Part shown: piece by piece, positions 3,262 through 6,156 of the stretch
How the letters are laid out: the number at the start of each line of letters is the position of its first letter
Numbering within the stretch: position 1 is the stretch's first letter
Assembly: GCA_007135995.1 (NCBI GenBank)
Contig: SLHU01000157.1
Location: 1 to 6,156, forward strand
DNA length: 6,156 nucleotides
Direction: 5' to 3'
Source: Clostridiales bacterium
GTDB lineage: Bacteria > Bacillota > Clostridia > Saccharofermentanales > UBA5734
Notes under the pieces: generated by a model
The model's input: only the letters and a program-made list of their open reading frames with translations
What the model was told of the DNA's origin: nothing
Databases searched by the model: none
Made by a program: the position numbers and the translations under genes

Positions 3262-6156
3262 TCACTGAGCGCCTGGAACGAAGCAAGCCGCTTGTTTTAT
3301 CGTGCGCTTCCTCTTCTTGATCAGGATGTACCCGACAATCAGCACCGACAGGCTGTATTGTGCCAGCAGCGGCAGTGAGATCGCAAGGCCGGTGATCAGG
3401 CAAAGGAGAATACCTGAAGCCATGATGATCTTCCCGACAAAGCTTCCCTGGCTCAACGCGCCCATCTGATAAGCCATTTCATTGGCCCATGGCGTAGCGA
3501 TGAAGCTGACCAACCGGGTGAAAGCAGGCGAATGCTGCATCAGATTCACAACGGGTATGGCCAGATAATGGTAGCCTCGCATCACCACAGGAAATTTTTC
3601 TCGCATCATCTTGCCAAATTTCTGGTCTGCTTCGAAAATGGCATCACTCATCAGGCCCTGCCGATGCAGCTCGGTGCAGATCACTTTGCCAAAGAGACTG
3701 CCGATTGCATTTGATATAGTACTGGCGGCATATCCTGCATATCCTAAAGCATCTTCTACCATGCCTTCCGAGAAATTATAAACACTTTTAAGAGCACCGC
3801 CCACTGCCTCGGCGCTATAGCCCAGCCCTTTCAGCACTTTTGCCGCATTTTCACCTGACCACCCATAATAATTTTTTGCCAGGCTTGCCAGCTGGTTGCA
3901 GGTATAGCCGGCAGCTTTCATCACGCCCAGAACGCCTTCACCCGTATAGCTAAAAATAGAGCCGATCGCACCGGCGACATCTGAGGGAATGAAACCGGTG
4001 CTTCTTAAGATGCTGGCAATCTGACGGTCAGTCGCGCCGAACACATCCCTCAGCTGCTCGCCGATTTCTTCCGCGCTAACGCCTATCTGTCTGAGCACTT
4101 TCGCGGTTAACGCGCCTGTGGCATTGTACACATTTTTAACAGCTTCAGTAATTTCTCTGGAGGCGAAACCGACCGTATCCAGGGCCCAGACTACCGTCTC
4201 GAAAGGCGTATCAATAAACTGTGTCTTCAGTGCCCGGGCCGTGTCTGTGGCGCTGAACTCGCCATAAAACAATCCGGCGATTTCCTCAAGTGTCACGCCG
4301 AAATCATTTTTTAGAACACCTGCGATATCTGCCGCATCATAGGCAGCGTCACGCAGGAGGGGAACACCGGCGCTCTTCAGCTCATCAATGCCATAGCGGA
4401 TCGCATCAACCGTTTCAACCGCACTGTAGCCAGCGGTATGTAAGATACTGGCAACGCTTTGCAGTCCGAGTGTCGTGTACTGGTCAAAATAATCACCAAC
4501 ATCTTCCGGCAGAAAACCAGATGCCTTAAACAGCTTGGCAAAACTGACATCATCAAGGCTTTCATCCAGATCTCTTAAGGCAACGGCCAGATCCATCGCC
4601 AGGTAGCCTGCCGCGCTGGCCGCTACCAGTTTTGCCTTGAACTTCAGATTTTTGATATCCATCCCTATCATGATAACATCTTCGGCAGAATACTGGTTCG
4701 TATAAAGCAGTTTCATTAATTCTTCAGGATCCTGACTGGCAAAAGCCCAGGCCGCGTTTCCTACTTCGTGTGCGTCAAAACCAGCTCTTTTCAGAGTACC
4801 GATACTGACTGCCTCTGTGATAGCAAATGCATCCATCACCGCGCAGCCAGTCTGCAGTGAGTCGTAATCGGCATATCTTAAAGACCGCGCTGCCTCATTT
4901 TCATCCTGACCATAGCTGTCACGCATTGCGGCAGCGGTCTGCACGGCCGGCCAGTCTTCCTCATGCAGGATTTTGGCTGTATCTTCAGCAGGCAGGTGGT
5001 AGGCGAGCCTCAGACCATCAGAAATGCCCACAACCTCAAATCCTTCCTGCCCAAGCAGTCTGGCTGCTTCGCGGGCAGACAGATCAAATTCCTGCTCCAG
5101 CACCCGGGCAATATCTGGTGCGCTGTGCCCCAGAAGCTGCATCTGCCGGGTTCGCAATGCAGGATCAGGCGCGACCCAGAAACTGATCCGCAGTGATTGC
5201 CGCTGATTCACAACAAACGTTTCTGCCCGCCGGTTACCCACAGTAAAATCAAGTGATCCGAGCAGAATCGGCTCTTGTGATTCAGATCCCTGCATCGACA
5301 CATTGATGCGGTACCGCTCGCCCGTTTCAACATCATTGACCTGCCAGACAGCCTGGTAACTTTGATTCTGGCTTCGAAGGCCCGCGTTCCTTTTGTCACT
5401 CTGGGAGGTGATCACATCCACCAGCCGATTGCTTTTGAGCTCATAAATCTCAATGCTCAGCTGATCCGCCAGGGAGGGATCCATGGTTTTCTGCCGGCTC
5501 TCAGGCCGGTAAACAGGCGCGAGAAAGGTAAAAGATGCTTCATCAAAACCTGCCGGCATTAAGGCAAAGACAGCAGTTACATCAATATTTTCACTGAGTG
5601 CCTTGAGCACCAGTTCACGGTCAGTCAGCGGCATGCCGTTTTCCATAACTGTCTCACCATTGACCTGCCACTCTTTTACATAGTAGTTCACTACCGGTCT
5701 GGCTTTGAAGACGACGTCTGTCTGCTCCAGTACAGTGTCGCCTGGCGAGAGCTCAGACCCCTCTGCGAACGCGCTCACATCTCCCCAGGTCTGCTGTTTT
5801 TCAAATGTAACGCCATATGTTTCTTTTTCTGTTATATGTGCCGTCACCGTAATATCTTCTTTGATATCAGGAATCGACAGCATCGGCTCGCGGAAAGCCT
5901 CACCTTTTTCTTTGACGGGTTCACCATTTACTGTCCACTCAACGATTTTATACCCGGGGTCCGGAAAGGCTTCAAAATCAATTGATTCTCCCTGGTCAAG
6001 CCAGTCGCCTGACTGAATGTAATCGAAGCGGTTTGAGGCGATGATCCGGCCTCCGACACCCTGAATACCAAAGTGCACCTTGTTGGCCGGCTCAAATGAA
6101 ACTTGCACGTCTGTCAGGCCAGGCAGCTTTTGGATTATAAAAGAGGTTTCCCGTAC
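3262..6156 (-). CDS. large surface protein, C-terminal part: InlB-B-like repeats, Ig-like domain, 29-residue helical repeats, membrane anchor
   Basis: The frame is open to the window edge, so 964 C-terminal residues are visible and the true start is upstream; a GTG at 6106-6108 has no ribosome-binding site. Counting from the first visible residue: 18-109 and 114-198 are two divergent InlB-B-type beta repeats with WTVNGE (74) and WQVNGE (163). Residues 209-329 form a beta domain with YRINV (282) and SLRISFWV (321), resembling Ig-like domains of bacterial secreted proteins. Residues 343-836 are 17 copies of a 29-residue helical repeat. About 823-900 is a domain with ICTELHRQG (826) and a PWANEMAY segment. 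Residues 909-946 are strongly hydrophobic (one or two membrane segments), followed by KKRKR (947-951). No LPxTG motif is present, so anchoring would be by the hydrophobic tail. Export is inferred, because the N-terminus is missing. Adhesion or interaction at the cell surface is plausible; no catalytic motif is visible. Confidence 0.85.
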   Translation of the reverse strand, partial: VRETSFIIQKLPGLTDVQVSFEPANKVHFGIQGVGGRIIASNRFDYIQSGDWLDQGESIDFEAFPDPGYKIVEWTVNGEPVKEKGEAFREPMLSIPDIKEDITVTAHITEKETYGVTFEKQQTWGDVSAFAEGSELSPGDTVLEQTDVVFKARPVVNYYVKEWQVNGETVMENGMPLTDRELVLKALSENIDVTAVFALMPAGFDEASFTFLAPVYRPESRQKTMDPSLADQLSIEIYELKSNRLVDVITSQSDKRNAGLRSQNQSYQAVWQVNDVETGERYRINVSMQGSESQEPILLGSLDFTVGNRRAETFVVNQRQSLRISFWVAPDPALRTRQMQLLGHSAPDIARVLEQEFDLSAREAARLLGQEGFEVVGISDGLRLAYHLPAEDTAKILHEEDWPAVQTAAAMRDSYGQDENEAARSLRYADYDSLQTGCAVMDAFAITEAVSIGTLKRAGFDAHEVGNAAWAFASQDPEELMKLLYTNQYSAEDVIMIGMDIKNLKFKAKLVAASAAGYLAMDLAVALRDLDESLDDVSFAKLFKASGFLPEDVGDYFDQYTTLGLQSVASILHTAGYSAVETVDAIRYGIDELKSAGVPLLRDAAYDAADIAGVLKNDFGVTLEEIAGLFYGEFSATDTARALKTQFIDTPFETVVWALDTVGFASREITEAVKNVYNATGALTAKVLRQIGVSAEEIGEQLRDVFGATDRQIASILRSTGFIPSDVAGAIGSIFSYTGEGVLGVMKAAGYTCNQLASLAKNYYGWSGENAAKVLKGLGYSAEAVGGALKSVYNFSEGMVEDALGYAGYAASTISNAIGSLFGKVICTELHRQGLMSDAIFEADQKFGKMMREKFPVVMRGYHYLAIPVVNLMQHSPAFTRLVSFIATPWANEMAYQMGALSQGSFVGKIIMASGILLCLITGLAISLPLLAQYSLSVLIVGYILIKKRKRTIKQAACFVPGAQ
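3649..5130 (-). repeat. 17 tandem 29-residue (87-bp) helical protein repeats
   Basis: Repeat units begin at 5130, 5043, 4956, 4869, 4782, 4695, 4608, 4518, 4431, 4344, 4257 (shifted by one codon), 4170, 4083, 3996, 3909, 3822 and 3735 (minus-strand first bases). The phase is 29 residues throughout, with one extra residue in the seventh unit and one codon of phase slip around the eleventh. Position 1 is mostly Gly, 2 aromatic, 3-4 often Ser-Ala, 7 Val/Ile/Leu, 11 Leu/Ile, 15 mostly Phe/Tyr, 18 often Ser/Thr, and 26 usually Leu. A good example is GYSAEAVGGALKSVYN followed by FSEGMVEDALGYA. Each unit predicts two short helices, which suggests an alpha-solenoid. Units are diverged in sequence, so this is an old expansion. 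Confidence 0.85.

Noticed and set aside
6106..6108. GTG as start of the large surface protein
   Set aside because: The frame stays open for 16 more codons to the window edge, there is no ribosome-binding site or signal peptide, and the first InlB-B-like repeat would begin right at the start, so the gene is truncated by the window.

Overview
The window looks like part of a chromosome of a Bacillota-type (Firmicutes, probably clostridial) bacterium. This rests on strong Shine-Dalgarno sites (a near-perfect AAGGAGGTA before the nitroreductase), sigma-A-like -10 boxes, intermediate GC content, and a large surface protein with InlB-B-like repeats followed by a membrane anchor. The taxonomic call is an inference. 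All four genes I accept lie on the minus strand, and both end genes are cut by the window edges.

In transcription order, from high to low coordinates: (1) 6156-3262 is the C-terminal 964 residues of a very large secreted or surface protein. It has two InlB-B-like beta repeats, an Ig-like beta domain, 17 copies of a 29-residue helical repeat, a conserved-looking Cys-containing domain, and a hydrophobic C-terminus ending in KKRKR. (2) After a 367-bp gap comes an FGGY-family carbohydrate kinase (2894-1518) most like sedoheptulokinase. (3) After a 345-bp gap comes a short nitroreductase-family flavoprotein (1172-672). (4) After a 485-bp gap comes the first 62 codons of an FAD-dependent oxidoreductase (186-1).

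The gaps are long, and two contain good promoter candidates, so the genes are probably separate transcription units rather than one operon. I see no common pathway: one gene concerns the cell surface, one sugar phosphorylation, and two flavin-dependent redox chemistry.

The intergenic DNA is unusually rich in dyad symmetry. The kinase promoter is flanked by two dyads sharing the arms ATGCTG/CAGCAT, with centres about 136 bp apart. The nitroreductase promoter has a perfect 13-bp palindrome between -35 and -10. The gap before the FAD oxidoreductase contains an 18-bp helix capable of forming a long RNA rod, best formed in plus-strand RNA. These, and the strictly periodic 29-residue repeat, are the most interesting items here. 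I did not find a CRISPR array, mobile element, tRNA or rRNA, and I could not identify a complete new defence or metabolic system.
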